The position numbers and the translations under genes were made by a program. This document shows positions 21,220 through 30,599 of a DNA stretch of 64,000 nt, piece after piece. Position 1 is the stretch's first letter; each line of letters begins with the position of its first letter. The notes below the pieces were generated by a model, which saw only the letters and a list, made by a program, of their open reading frames with translations, searched no databases and was not told the DNA's origin. The DNA is from Flavobacterium hungaricum. GTDB lineage: Bacteria; Bacteroidota; Bacteroidia; Flavobacteriales; Flavobacteriaceae. The DNA lies in assembly GCF_015182285.1 (NCBI RefSeq), contig NZ_PRDM01000001.1, positions 1 through 64,000 on the forward strand, read 5' to 3'.

Positions 21220-22545
21220 ATGATAGTTTTAGGAGATAAAGAATACTACAAAGGTATCGGACAAATTAAATTTGAAGGAAAAGAATCTGACAATCCGTTA
21301 GCATTTAAATATTATAATCCAGACCAGATTGTGGCTGGAAAAACAATGCGTGAGCACTTTAAATTTGCGATCGCTTACTGGCATACATTCTGCGGACAAG
21401 GAAGCGACCCATTTGGGCCAGGAACTCAAAATTTTGCTTGGGATGCATCATCAGATCCGTATCAGGCTGCAAAAGATAAGGCAGATGCAGCTTTTGAATT
21501 CATCAGCAAAATGGGATTCGATTACTTCTGTTTCCACGATTACGATTTGATTGCTGAAGGAGCTACTTTTGCAGAATCAGAAAAACGTCTGGCATTCATT
21601 ACAGATTACTTAAAACAAAAGAAAGCAGACTCTGGAATTAAATTGCTTTGGGGAACTTCAAACTGTTTCTCAAACCCAAGATTTATGAACGGTGCAGCTA
21701 CAAATCCAGATTTTAATGTAGTGGCAAGAGCAGGTGGACAAGTAAAATTAGCGCTTGACGCAACGATCGCTTTAGGCGGTGAAAATTACGTGTTCTGGGG
21801 CGGTAGAGAAGGGTATATGTCTTTACTAAACACAGATATGGGTAGAGAATTAGACCATATGGCGCAATTCTTAGCAATGTCTAGAGACTACGCAAGAGCA
21901 CAAGGTTTTAAAGGAACTTTCTTTATCGAACCAAAACCAATGGAACCTTCTAAACACCAATACGATTTTGACTCTGCAACAGCAATTGGTTTCTTAAAAC
22001 AATATGGTTTAGATAAAGATTTCAAAATCAATATCGAAGTAAACCACGCTACATTGGCACAACACACTTTCCAACACGAACTAGAAGTGGCTGCAAAAGC
22101 TGGAATGTTAGGAAGCATCGATGCCAACAGAGGAGATTACCAAAACGGCTGGGATACAGACCAGTTCCCAAATAACATTCAGGAAACGACTGAAGCAATG
22201 TTGGTTTTCTTAAAAGCTGGCGGCTTACAAGGCGGCGGTGTTAACTTTGATGCTAAAATCAGAAGAAACTCAACGGACTTAGAAGATGTTTTCTTAGCGC
22301 ATATTGGCGGTGCTGATACTTTTGCAAGAGCATTATTGACTGCAGATAAAATCATCACTTCTTCTCCTTACGAAAAATTAAGAACTGAAAGATACAGCTC
22401 TTTTGATTCTGGAAAAGGAAAAGATTTTGCTGACGGAAAATTAAGCTTGAAAGATCTTTATACTATCGCACACGAAAACGGAGAATTAAACCTTCAAAGC
22501 GGTAAACAAGAATTGTTTGAAAACATCATCAATCAATATATTTAA
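21220..22545 (+). CDS. xylA: Xylose isomerase
   Basis: The 441-residue protein is a class II xylose isomerase. It shows [18 protein letters not shown], the catalytic-His region [15 protein letters not shown], the metal-ligand segment [15 protein letters not shown] and the metal-site run [15 protein letters not shown]. It interconverts xylose and xylulose in the cytosol. It is the last gene of the GntR-xylB-xylA operon and is followed by a strong terminator. Codons are biased to the preferred set, consistent with high expression. Confidence 0.98.
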   Translation: MIVLGDKEYYKGIGQIKFEGKESDNPLAFKYYNPDQIVAGKTMREHFKFAIAYWHTFCGQGSDPFGPGTQNFAWDASSDPYQAAKDKADAAFEFISKMGFDYFCFHDYDLIAEGATFAESEKRLAFITDYLKQKKADSGIKLLWGTSNCFSNPRFMNGAATNPDFNVVARAGGQVKLALDATIALGGENYVFWGGREGYMSLLNTDMGRELDHMAQFLAMSRDYARAQGFKGTFFIEPKPMEPSKHQYDFDSATAIGFLKQYGLDKDFKINIEVNHATLAQHTFQHELEVAAKAGMLGSIDANRGDYQNGWDTDQFPNNIQETTEAMLVFLKAGGLQGGGVNFDAKIRRNSTDLEDVFLAHIGGADTFARALLTADKIITSSPYEKLRTERYSSFDSGKGKDFADGKLSLKDLYTIAHENGELNLQSGKQELFENIINQYI

Positions 22546-22570
22546 TTGGTAAGATAATAGAACCTTACTA

Positions 22571-22604
22571 AACCCGACAGCTTTTTTAAATCTGTCGGGT
22601 TTCT
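22571..22604 (+). terminator. Terminator of the xylBA operon
   Basis: AACCCGACAG and CTGTCGGGTT form a perfect 10-bp stem around a T/A-rich loop and lead into TTCTTTT. Confidence 0.9.
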
Positions 22605-22948
22605 TTTGAAAATTATTTAGTGAGACAAAATTTCTAAAAATTATTTCAATTTTAATATGATAGCTTAAGAACGTTAAAATGATTTTTAGATAAAAATTGA
22701 AAAATGTGTATTAAGATTATGCCTTGTTCCAATATTGAAATTTGATAAAAATAGATTGAAGGTTTAGTTACTGTTTTTTGATAATTAAAAAAAGGAATAA
22801 GTCAGTTTGATAAAATAATAAGTGAGTATTTTTTATTGAAGGTTTTTTGAAGAGCAGAATCAATCTAAGATGCACATTTTTCACTCGCTAAAATTTAGAA
22901 GCGCTTCAGTATACTGTTAGCTTGTTTATACAAGAGATATACACAATC
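22605..22948. other. Gene-free A/T-rich stretch
   Basis: I see no coding potential, RNA gene or operator motif here. Confidence 0.6.
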
Positions 22949-23077
22949 TTGTCATTTCGACGAAGGAGAAATCTTCGTAAGAAACTCGACAAAGACTGAT
23001 TTTCAGTGCGGAGCTACTTGTGTAGATTTGCTTCGCCTATTCGCATCGCTCGAGTCTCCTTTGTCGAAATTGACAAA
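22949..23077. repeat. Full-length palindromic intergenic repeat (MITE-like)
   Basis: Terminal arms CTTGTCATTTCGACGAAGGA and its near complement at 23055-23077 bound about 129 bp. Internal parts match 14399-14512, partly inverted. It encodes nothing. It resembles the non-autonomous intergenic palindromes common in flavobacteria and lies 62 bp before the transaldolase gene. Confidence 0.8.
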
Positions 23078-23139
23078 CTGTAAGGTTTATAATCGACGAT
23101 AAATCACTTTTCGAAAGTAACTAATCAAACTCAAAACTT

Positions 23140-23796
23140 ATGAAATTTTTTATTGACACTGCAAATCTAGAAGACATTACAGAAGCACAGTCTATGGGTG
23201 TTTTAGACGGCGTAACCACAAATCCGTCGTTAATGGCCAAAGAAGGCATTACCGGAAAAGAGAATATTTTAAAGCACTATCTTGATATTTGTAACATTGT
23301 CGACGGCGATGTTTCTGCAGAGGTAATTTCAACCGATTTTGACGGAATGATCAGAGAAGGCGAGGAGCTTGCTGCATTGCATCCGCAGATTGTGGTAAAA
23401 CTTCCTATGATTGCAGATGGTGTAAAAGCGTGTAAATATTTTTCTTCTAAAGGCATCAAAACCAATGTAACTCTAGTATTTTCTGCTGGTCAGGCGTTAT
23501 TAGCGGCAAAAGCCGGCGCGACTTATGTTTCTCCTTTTCTAGGACGCTTAGATGATGTTTCGACTGATGGAATGCACCTTATAGAGGAGATAAGATTGAT
23601 TTACGATAATTACGATTATCAAACTCAGATATTGTCTGCTTCGGTGAGGCATACCATGCATATTGTAAATTGTGCCAAAGCAGGTTCTGATGTAATGACA
23701 GGGCCATTATCGGCAATCAAAGGATTATTGAAACATCCGTTAACCGATATTGGTTTAAAGCAGTTTGTAGAAGACGCTAAAAAGATGAATTTGTAA
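23140..23796 (+). CDS. tal: Transaldolase (small, FSA/TalC-type)
   Basis: The 218-residue protein matches the short transaldolase / fructose-6-phosphate aldolase group. It starts [13 protein letters not shown], with GVTTNPSL near residue 25, the Schiff-base Lys K87 in VVKLPMI and the signature SPFLGRLDD. It would feed pentose phosphates made by XylA and XylB into central metabolism. It stands alone between a repeat and its own terminator. Confidence 0.95.
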   Translation: MKFFIDTANLEDITEAQSMGVLDGVTTNPSLMAKEGITGKENILKHYLDICNIVDGDVSAEVISTDFDGMIREGEELAALHPQIVVKLPMIADGVKACKYFSSKGIKTNVTLVFSAGQALLAAKAGATYVSPFLGRLDDVSTDGMHLIEEIRLIYDNYDYQTQILSASVRHTMHIVNCAKAGSDVMTGPLSAIKGLLKHPLTDIGLKQFVEDAKKMNL

Positions 23797-23825
23797 TTTA
23801 TAAAGACATCCTTTTTTAATAGATT

Positions 23826-23862
23826 AAACTCCCTTCAGGTCTTTTGAAGGGAGTTTTTTTAT
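23826..23862 (+). terminator. Terminator after transaldolase
   Basis: AACTCCCTTCA pairs with TGAAGGGAGTT and is followed by a run of seven T. Confidence 0.88.
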
Positions 23863-23872
23863 AAAATAAAAG

Positions 23873-23882
23873 CAACCGATTG
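23873..23882 (+). promoter_or_regulatory. Putative LacI-type operator O4 (CAACCGATTG)
   Basis: An exact copy in the context AGCAACCGATTGTTTG, 348 bp upstream of O5 in the long susC leader region. Confidence 0.65.
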
Positions 23883-24220
23883 TTTGTAAAACTGCTTTTG
23901 TAAGAATTGTATTGTTTTGAATTAAAATGTTGATTTTCAGTACAAATATTGTAAAAGTCCTTATTTTACGGGCATTGCCAAAGAAGCCGTTTGAGATCTT
24001 CTTTCTGTTCTAACTACAACGTTTTAGTGATTTTTGTAAAAAAGCAAAAATTTAGGCTTTTATATTTTTTTTAAGATTTCAGATCAAACTATTTATTATC
24101 TCTAACGTTTTCGCTGTTATTAAATGGCTTTTTGAGGATTATTTAATATTTTATAATTATAAATAAAAAATATGTTTTTTTAAATGATATTTTTTTTGAA
24201 TTTAGGAAAAAATATTAACG
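23883..24220. other. Upstream region of susC between two operator sites
   Basis: A/T-rich DNA with no coding potential. It is bounded by O4 and O5, so it could be looped out by a LacI tetramer. No other element was recognised. Confidence 0.5.
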
Positions 24221-24230
24221 CAACCGATTG
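24221..24230 (+). promoter_or_regulatory. Putative LacI-type operator O5 (CAACCGATTG)
   Basis: An exact copy in the context ACGCAACCGATTGTGT. Its last three bases, TTG, form the -33 element of the predicted susC promoter. Confidence 0.75.
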
Positions 24231-24257
24231 TGTATTGTTGTTTTTTACATATATTTG
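24228..24257 (+). promoter_or_regulatory. Predicted susC promoter
   Basis: -33 TTG (24228-24230), a 19-bp spacer and TATATTTG (24250-24257) fit the Bacteroidota consensus exactly. The start would be about 100 bp before the susC ATG. Operator O5 overlaps the -33 box, which predicts repression. Confidence 0.75.
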
Positions 24258-24368
24258 TTTTGACTATAACTTGTTCTTAATTCGATTTTTATCCCATTTA
24301 AGGCAGTTGAAATAGTCTAAAAGAAAAACTAACTGAACCATACTATTAACTAATTAAACCAATTATTT

Positions 24369-27300
24369 ATGACTCACTTTTTAATTGCTAAAAGCAGATC
24401 AAAATACTTTAAGAATTTGGGATATCTGATCCTGATGCTGGTATTTTCTGCTGCGGTAAATGCTCAAAATACTGTTACGGGAGTAGTTTCCGATAATAGT
24501 GGTCCCATACCAGGAGTAAATATTGTTGTAAAAGGAACAAACATTACCACGGTTTCTAATTTTGACGGAACGTATACTATAAAATCGGTACCGGCAAACG
24601 GTACGCTGGTTTTTAGTTTTATAGGTTATAAAGTTAAAGAAGCAGCCGTTGGAGGAAAAACTACAATTGATGCAGTTTTAGAAGAAGACATCAGCAGTTT
24701 AAAAGAAGTGGTTGTCGTGGGATACGGCACCATGAAAAGAGGCGATTTAACAGGAGCTGTTTCTACCATTAGCAGTAGTGCAGTAACACAATCTGTTGCT
24801 ACAACAATCGATCAAGTGCTGCAAGGACGTGCTGCAGGGGTGCAGATCCAGCAAAACAGCGGTACGCCGGGAGGAAGTTCTTCGGTGCGTATTCGCGGTA
24901 TCAGTTCAATCACAGGTTCAAACGAGCCGATTTATGTGGTAGACGGTGTAATTATTGACGGAAATTCGGGTTCGTTAAACTCAAATCCGCTTGCTGGTAT
25001 AAATCCGGCGGATGTAGCTTCTATTGATGTTTTAAAAGATGCATCGGCGACAGCCATCTACGGATCAAGAGCGGCAAATGGTGTGATTATGATTACCACA
25101 AAAACGGGTAAAAAAGGAGATTTAATATTAAATTTTGACAGCTATGTAGGCTGGCAGACCATTCCGAAGGAATTACAAATGCTTAATCTTAGGGAATATG
25201 GAACATTAAAAAACACCCGTGCAGATTTAGGTATCGTACAAAGAGACAATACTTTTATCAGACCCGATTTATTGGGCGAAGGAACCAATTGGCAGGACGA
25301 ATTATTTCAAACGGCCATGATGCAGAGTTATAATTTATCGGCTTCTGGCGGTTCAGACAATACAACTTATGCCTTAGGAATTGGTTATTTTGATCAGGAA
25401 GGTATCGCAATTGGCTCTTCTTTTGATCGTTTAAATCTTAGAGGGGTAATCGATTCTCAGGTTAAAAAATTCTTGAAAGTAGGAGTGAATGTAGCTTTAA
25501 ACAAAACCAATCAGGTTACTACTATTACAGACGATGCCTTGATCCTTACAGCCTTAAAACAAACACCCAATGTAGCAGTGCGTAATGCTGACGGTACGTT
25601 TGACGGGCCGGATACTACAGAATTTGTACAGAACAATCCGCTTGGTCTGGCTTTAATGAAAGACAATCATAATACCAATTACGGAATTAGAGCAAATGCT
25701 TATGCCGAAATCAGTTTTACAAAAGATTTAAAATTTAAAACACAATATTCTATCGATTACGGATTTGGAAATAGCTACACTTTTAATCCTTCTTATACTT
25801 TTGGAGCTATTGTAAATGATGTGAGAGAAGGCACCAGAACAAAATCGACCAGCGATAACTGGATTTGGAATAATTTGCTAACGTACAACAAAGCATTTGG
25901 AAAACACTCTGTTAATGTAATGCTGGGTCAGGAATTTCAAGAACAAAACTGGGAAAATCTTTACGGCTACCGCTCTGGATATTTGACCAATGGCGCTACA
26001 GATTTAAATGCTGGTGATCCTACAACGGCAAGAAATTCAAATGCAAGTTCAACCCGAGCTTTGAGTTCTTATTTTGGAAGAGTACAATATGCATTTGACG
26101 ACCGCTATTTATTGACAGGAACTTTAAGAAGAGACGGTTCTTCTCAGTTTGCTGAAGGCAATAAATGGGATTGGTTTCCGTCTGCAGCTTTAGGATGGAA
26201 GATTTCTAACGAAAGTTTCTTAAAAGACAATAATACGATTAATAACCTGAAACTGCGTTTAGGCTGGGGAGTTGTCGGAAACTCTACGGTTCCAAACAAT
26301 GCTTATACTTCTGTTTACGGTACTTCTGCAACCAATTGGGGAAGCGGCCAGATTGCAACCAATACAGCAAACCCAGATTTAAAATGGGAAAAAACAAATT
26401 CTAGTAACATCGGTTTAGATCTTGGTCTTTTTGAAAATAGAATCGAACTTACAGCTGATGTTTACAACAAGAAAACAGACGATTTATTATTGAGATTATC
26501 ACTTCCTGCCTATGTAGGAACAACAGGACAGGGTTCTACAGCACCGCCGTATGCCAATATCGGTTCGCTGGAAAACAAGGGTATTGAATTTAGTTTGAAT
26601 ACTTTAAACATGCAGCGAGACAACTTTACCTGGAGAACCAACATTACTTTTTCTATGAACAGAACCAAAGTATTAAAACTTAATACAGAATCTGGAGTTT
26701 ACGACCAAACTTTACAGCAGGGTTCTGACGTAACAGTGGTTACCCGTACAGCAGTAGGCCAGCCGATCGGGCAGTTTTATGGTTACAAAGTAATTGGACG
26801 TTTTGAGAAAGCAACTGATTTTTATTATAAAGACGCAAGCGGTACGGTAAAACCAACGGCACTGCCAGAAGGTATGGTGATTGGAGAAAATGGAGTATGG
26901 ATTGGAGATTATATGTTTGAAGATGTTAACAAAGACGGCGTAATCAATGAGAAAGATGCAGGTTACATCGGAAACCCAAATCCAGATTTTACTTTTGGAG
27001 TTAATAATTCATTCTCATTTCTAGGTTTTGATGTGAGCGTATTGTTAACAGGATCTTACGGAAATGACGTTTTAAACTATCAAAGACGCTGGTTAGAAAA
27101 TCCGCGTGAGAATACCAATTTGTTTAAATCAGCTTTAGGATATGCACAATTAGAATTGATCGATCCAAGCGGACCAAACGATTATCGCAATGTGCAAATT
27201 GTAGGCGGAGATCCATACATGCCTAGAATCGGAGCATCGTCAGCATCTTCTGCTTCCAATTATCGTTTAAGCAACCGATTTGTAGAAGACGGGTCTTACG

Positions 27301-27536
27301 TAAGAATCAAAAACATTTCTATTGGTTATAATCTGCCAAAGAGTTTGTATTCTAAGTACGGAATCTCTAACATCAAAGTCTACTCGAACATGCAGAATGT
27401 TTTGACTTTTACCAAATATAAAGGATACGACCCAGAGGTAGGTTCGATCAACCAAAACCTGCTTTTGTCTGGTATTGATAATGGTCGTTATCCTTCGCCG
27501 ATCACAACAACTCTTGGATTAACTGTTAATTTCTAA
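24369..27536 (+). CDS. SusC/RagA-type TonB-dependent xylan transporter
   Basis: The 1055-residue outer-membrane protein has a signal peptide (to VNAQ, about residue 33) and a carboxypeptidase-D-like beta-sandwich (35-115: TGVVSDNSGPIPGVNIVVKG). The SusC signature LKEVVVVGYGTMKRGDLTGAV is followed by a plug with IYVVDGVIIDG and a 22-strand barrel ending TTLGLTVNF. There is no STN domain, so it does not signal through FecR. It imports xylo-oligosaccharides with the adjacent SusD. It leads the five- or six-gene run from 24369 to 36746 and has the best promoter/operator in the locus. Confidence 0.97.
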   Translation: MTHFLIAKSRSKYFKNLGYLILMLVFSAAVNAQNTVTGVVSDNSGPIPGVNIVVKGTNITTVSNFDGTYTIKSVPANGTLVFSFIGYKVKEAAVGGKTTIDAVLEEDISSLKEVVVVGYGTMKRGDLTGAVSTISSSAVTQSVATTIDQVLQGRAAGVQIQQNSGTPGGSSSVRIRGISSITGSNEPIYVVDGVIIDGNSGSLNSNPLAGINPADVASIDVLKDASATAIYGSRAANGVIMITTKTGKKGDLILNFDSYVGWQTIPKELQMLNLREYGTLKNTRADLGIVQRDNTFIRPDLLGEGTNWQDELFQTAMMQSYNLSASGGSDNTTYALGIGYFDQEGIAIGSSFDRLNLRGVIDSQVKKFLKVGVNVALNKTNQVTTITDDALILTALKQTPNVAVRNADGTFDGPDTTEFVQNNPLGLALMKDNHNTNYGIRANAYAEISFTKDLKFKTQYSIDYGFGNSYTFNPSYTFGAIVNDVREGTRTKSTSDNWIWNNLLTYNKAFGKHSVNVMLGQEFQEQNWENLYGYRSGYLTNGATDLNAGDPTTARNSNASSTRALSSYFGRVQYAFDDRYLLTGTLRRDGSSQFAEGNKWDWFPSAALGWKISNESFLKDNNTINNLKLRLGWGVVGNSTVPNNAYTSVYGTSATNWGSGQIATNTANPDLKWEKTNSSNIGLDLGLFENRIELTADVYNKKTDDLLLRLSLPAYVGTTGQGSTAPPYANIGSLENKGIEFSLNTLNMQRDNFTWRTNITFSMNRTKVLKLNTESGVYDQTLQQGSDVTVVTRTAVGQPIGQFYGYKVIGRFEKATDFYYKDASGTVKPTALPEGMVIGENGVWIGDYMFEDVNKDGVINEKDAGYIGNPNPDFTFGVNNSFSFLGFDVSVLLTGSYGNDVLNYQRRWLENPRENTNLFKSALGYAQLELIDPSGPNDYRNVQIVGGDPYMPRIGASSASSASNYRLSNRFVEDGSYVRIKNISIGYNLPKSLYSKYGISNIKVYSNMQNVLTFTKYKGYDPEVGSINQNLLLSGIDNGRYPSPITTTLGLTVNF

Positions 27537-27546
27537 AAACGGCACA

Positions 27547-29181
27547 ATGAAAACAAAGAAAATAGTATACACGGCTTTAATGATTGCGCTGCCATTTATC
27601 TGGACAAGCTGCAGCGACATTCTAGACGTTGAACCAAATGATGTAATTACAAAAGAAAATTTCTATAAAACCGAATCTGATTTTCAGGCGGCCACAGGGC
27701 CATTATACAATAAAGTTTGGTTTGATTTTAATGATAAATTTTACTACGGACTAGGCGACGGGCGCGCTGCAAATATGTATGCTCCCTTCTCAGACTATGT
27801 TTATCCGTTTACCGATTTGACTGAAACGGGTTTAACAGGGCCTTTAGTCTCTGCTTGGGGATCTTTCTATAATGTGATTCAACAGTCCAATAACGTCATT
27901 ATCGGAATCTCAGAAAGTACTACCGTAAGCGGTGCTATTAAAAATAAATACATTGCCGAAGCCCGTTTTATGAGAGGAACTGCGTATTGGTATCTGGCTT
28001 CTTTATGGGGCGATGTGATTATCTCTACAGACCCGAGAGAGCTGGTAAAAAATCCTATTGTAAACAAAAATCCGTTAAAAGATGTTTACGAATTTGCGAT
28101 GCGCGATTTAGAGTTTGCGGCTAAATATCTTCCAGAAACAGCTGGTCAAGCCGGACGTTTAACAAAGTACAGCGCATTCGGAATGTTGTCTCGCGTATAC
28201 CTTTCCTATTCAGGAATCAGTGATAATCCGAACAGCGGTACTAGAAATCAGGAATATTTAGACTTAGCCAAAAAAGCAGCAGAAAAAGTAATTAATTCTG
28301 GAACCTACAGTTTAATGACCAATTATGCCGATTTGTTTATGATTGATAATAACAACAATTCAGAGTCTATGTTTGCACTGCAATGGGTTCCAAACGGAGA
28401 TTTTGGAGTAAACAACACCCAACAGGCCTACTTTGCTTTAAACTCTGAAATTACAGGCGATGATGCTGCTTGGGGATATTGGACAAGAGCGTCTTATAAT
28501 GTTCTGCAGGAATACGAGTCAAAAGATCTGCGTAGAAAAGCAACCTGGATGGCAGACGATGATCATTATGCCGAAATCAACAAAGCAAACGGCGGTTATA
28601 CTGTAGACCACACCAAAGATTTCTTAACGGTAAAAAAAGGCGTTGTAGGTTCTACAAAAGACAATTCTAAAATCACGCGTATGAACTCTGCTTTAAATAC
28701 CTATATGCTCCGTTTGGGCGAAGTGTATTTAAATTACGCCGAAGCGGCTTTAGGGAACAATGCTTCAACCGCAGACGCTATGGCTGTTTCTGGAGTAAAT
28801 AAACTTCGCGTGCGCGCTGGTTTAGACCCAAAAGCGACCCTTACCTATGCAGATATCATTCACGAAAGAAGAGTAGAACTTTGTATGGAAGGGCAATATT
28901 GGTACGATCTCGTAAGAAGAGCCTATTACAAACAACAAGAGGTGATTAATTATGTTACAGGACAAAACCGCGGTACCATAACACCAATTTTGTACGATAC
29001 AGCAACCAATACCGTAAGTGTTGACGCTTCAAAAAGTACCAGCGCTCGTGCCATTGGTGTCATAGATGCGACCATTTTTGTATTGCCTTATCCAGAGTCA
29101 GAATTAATTCAGAATCCGTTATTGAGAGAGAACGCGGTTCCGTATCAATTTACAGAAGAAAGAATCAAAGATTTATTCTAG
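27547..29181 (+). CDS. SusD/RagB-type glycan-binding lipoprotein
   Basis: The 544-residue protein has a lipobox (FIWTSC, Cys about 22) followed by [18 protein letters not shown], the usual SusD start. TPR helices follow, for example [23 protein letters not shown], as does the C-terminal [20 protein letters not shown]. It forms the lid of the SusC barrel at the cell surface and hands over xylan fragments. It starts 10 bp after susC. Confidence 0.97.
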   Translation: MKTKKIVYTALMIALPFIWTSCSDILDVEPNDVITKENFYKTESDFQAATGPLYNKVWFDFNDKFYYGLGDGRAANMYAPFSDYVYPFTDLTETGLTGPLVSAWGSFYNVIQQSNNVIIGISESTTVSGAIKNKYIAEARFMRGTAYWYLASLWGDVIISTDPRELVKNPIVNKNPLKDVYEFAMRDLEFAAKYLPETAGQAGRLTKYSAFGMLSRVYLSYSGISDNPNSGTRNQEYLDLAKKAAEKVINSGTYSLMTNYADLFMIDNNNNSESMFALQWVPNGDFGVNNTQQAYFALNSEITGDDAAWGYWTRASYNVLQEYESKDLRRKATWMADDDHYAEINKANGGYTVDHTKDFLTVKKGVVGSTKDNSKITRMNSALNTYMLRLGEVYLNYAEAALGNNASTADAMAVSGVNKLRVRAGLDPKATLTYADIIHERRVELCMEGQYWYDLVRRAYYKQQEVINYVTGQNRGTITPILYDTATNTVSVDASKSTSARAIGVIDATIFVLPYPESELIQNPLLRENAVPYQFTEERIKDLF

Positions 29182-29215
29182 CATTACCAAAAAACAATTT
29201 AAAAGAAAGATTAAG

Positions 29216-30583
29216 ATGAAATATATTTTAAATAAAAAGTATTGGGCGCCGATTGCATTACTTAGCATGCTGTTCTTGGGCCTGCTGTTGACTTCTTGTG
29301 AAAACAATGATTCAGAGGGCAAGGCAATCACTATCACAAAAGTATTTTTAGAAGACGTCAATTCTACAGTACCCGATAGAGAAGTTACATTTGCCCGTTT
29401 AGGTCAGGCATTGCGTATTGAAGGCTCAGGTTTTACAGGATTAAAAAGAGTTTATATAAACGGATATGCTACCTATTTTAATGTTGTTTTTGTATCTGAT
29501 AATTCGATGCTCGTAAACGTTTCTGCCGACACGCCTATTTTAGATGCTGATCCATCCGTAAGAAATACGATTCGTTTTGCAAATGATACCAACGAATTTA
29601 CATTTCCTTTCGAAATCCGTTCTGGAAAACCAGTAATTAACGGAATTTCAAACACTATGCCCAATCCAGGCGAAGTAATTATTGTGGCAGGTTCAGGTTT
29701 AACAGAGGTTAGTAAAGTAGTTTTTCCAGGAAATGTTGAGGTTACAAGCGGTATCGTTTCAGATCCTGATGGAGAATTTTTTACTGTTCCAGCTCCAAGC
29801 GGCGTATCAGATTTAGGAGGCTCCTTATTTGTGCAGACTTCAAACGGAGGCGTTTATTCTCCCGCTTGCTACAACTTTAAAAAAGGATTACTGCTTAATT
29901 TTGACGGACAAGGACAGCACGGTTATTGGGGAACTTCAACCAGCATGATCCAGCCTGCAGATTTAGAATCGGGAGTGATCGGCTTAGAAAATACCTCTCA
30001 GGGAAAATATGTACCGCATCGTCCGGCAAGAATTGCTTCTTTTGATCCCGCTAAAAACCGCTGCACAGAAGTGTGGACAGCAGGAAACGGTGTAGACAAT
30101 TGGAGAGCACAGTTAACACCTTATATTCCAGCAAGTACTCCATTAGACAAAGTAGCACTTCAGTTTGAAATGTATGTTCCTGACAACTGGAAAGATTCCG
30201 GATTTATTAAAATCTGTATGATCAATAATTTTAATGGAGGAGAATGGACAGGAGCTTGTTACAATTACGTTCCGTGGATTGTTGACGGTAAATCTGTAGA
30301 CTTTAAAACACCAGGATGGAGAACAGTGACCATTCCTTTAAACAAATTCTACGCATGGTCTAAAGAAGCTTTTACTTTCGAAACCGTATTAGCCTTTCGC
30401 GAAGCGGCAACGTATCAAAATTTCGGAATGTATTTTGAAAACTCTGATATCAAATTGTCAAATGTTACCGGAAGTGCCAGCGAAGTAGAATTTCCTTCAA
30501 AAGCCATTTCTGTAAAAGTTTACACAGACAATTGGAGAATCGTATCTCTGGATACACCGGTTTACAATGATTTTGCTAACTAA
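29216..30583 (+). CDS. Surface glycan-binding lipoprotein (SusE-position, SGBP-B type)
   Basis: The 455-residue protein has a lipobox (LLLTSC, about residue 27). Two IPT/TIG-like Ig domains follow (about 35-120 and 125-215; each has a [14 protein letters not shown] / [14 protein letters not shown] motif). The C-terminal half has aromatic-rich segments such as [11 protein letters not shown] and [14 protein letters not shown], which fit the glycan-binding domain of SGBP-B-like proteins. It probably captures xylan at the cell surface for the neighbouring GH10. No enzyme motif is visible. It lies 34 bp after susD. Confidence 0.85.
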   Translation: MKYILNKKYWAPIALLSMLFLGLLLTSCENNDSEGKAITITKVFLEDVNSTVPDREVTFARLGQALRIEGSGFTGLKRVYINGYATYFNVVFVSDNSMLVNVSADTPILDADPSVRNTIRFANDTNEFTFPFEIRSGKPVINGISNTMPNPGEVIIVAGSGLTEVSKVVFPGNVEVTSGIVSDPDGEFFTVPAPSGVSDLGGSLFVQTSNGGVYSPACYNFKKGLLLNFDGQGQHGYWGTSTSMIQPADLESGVIGLENTSQGKYVPHRPARIASFDPAKNRCTEVWTAGNGVDNWRAQLTPYIPASTPLDKVALQFEMYVPDNWKDSGFIKICMINNFNGGEWTGACYNYVPWIVDGKSVDFKTPGWRTVTIPLNKFYAWSKEAFTFETVLAFREAATYQNFGMYFENSDIKLSNVTGSASEVEFPSKAISVKVYTDNWRIVSLDTPVYNDFAN

Positions 30584-30599
30584 AAAACCAAAAACCAAA

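Noticed and set aside
27271..27280. CAACCGATTT inside susC
   Set aside because: It differs from the operator at the last base, lies in coding sequence, and is not near a promoter.
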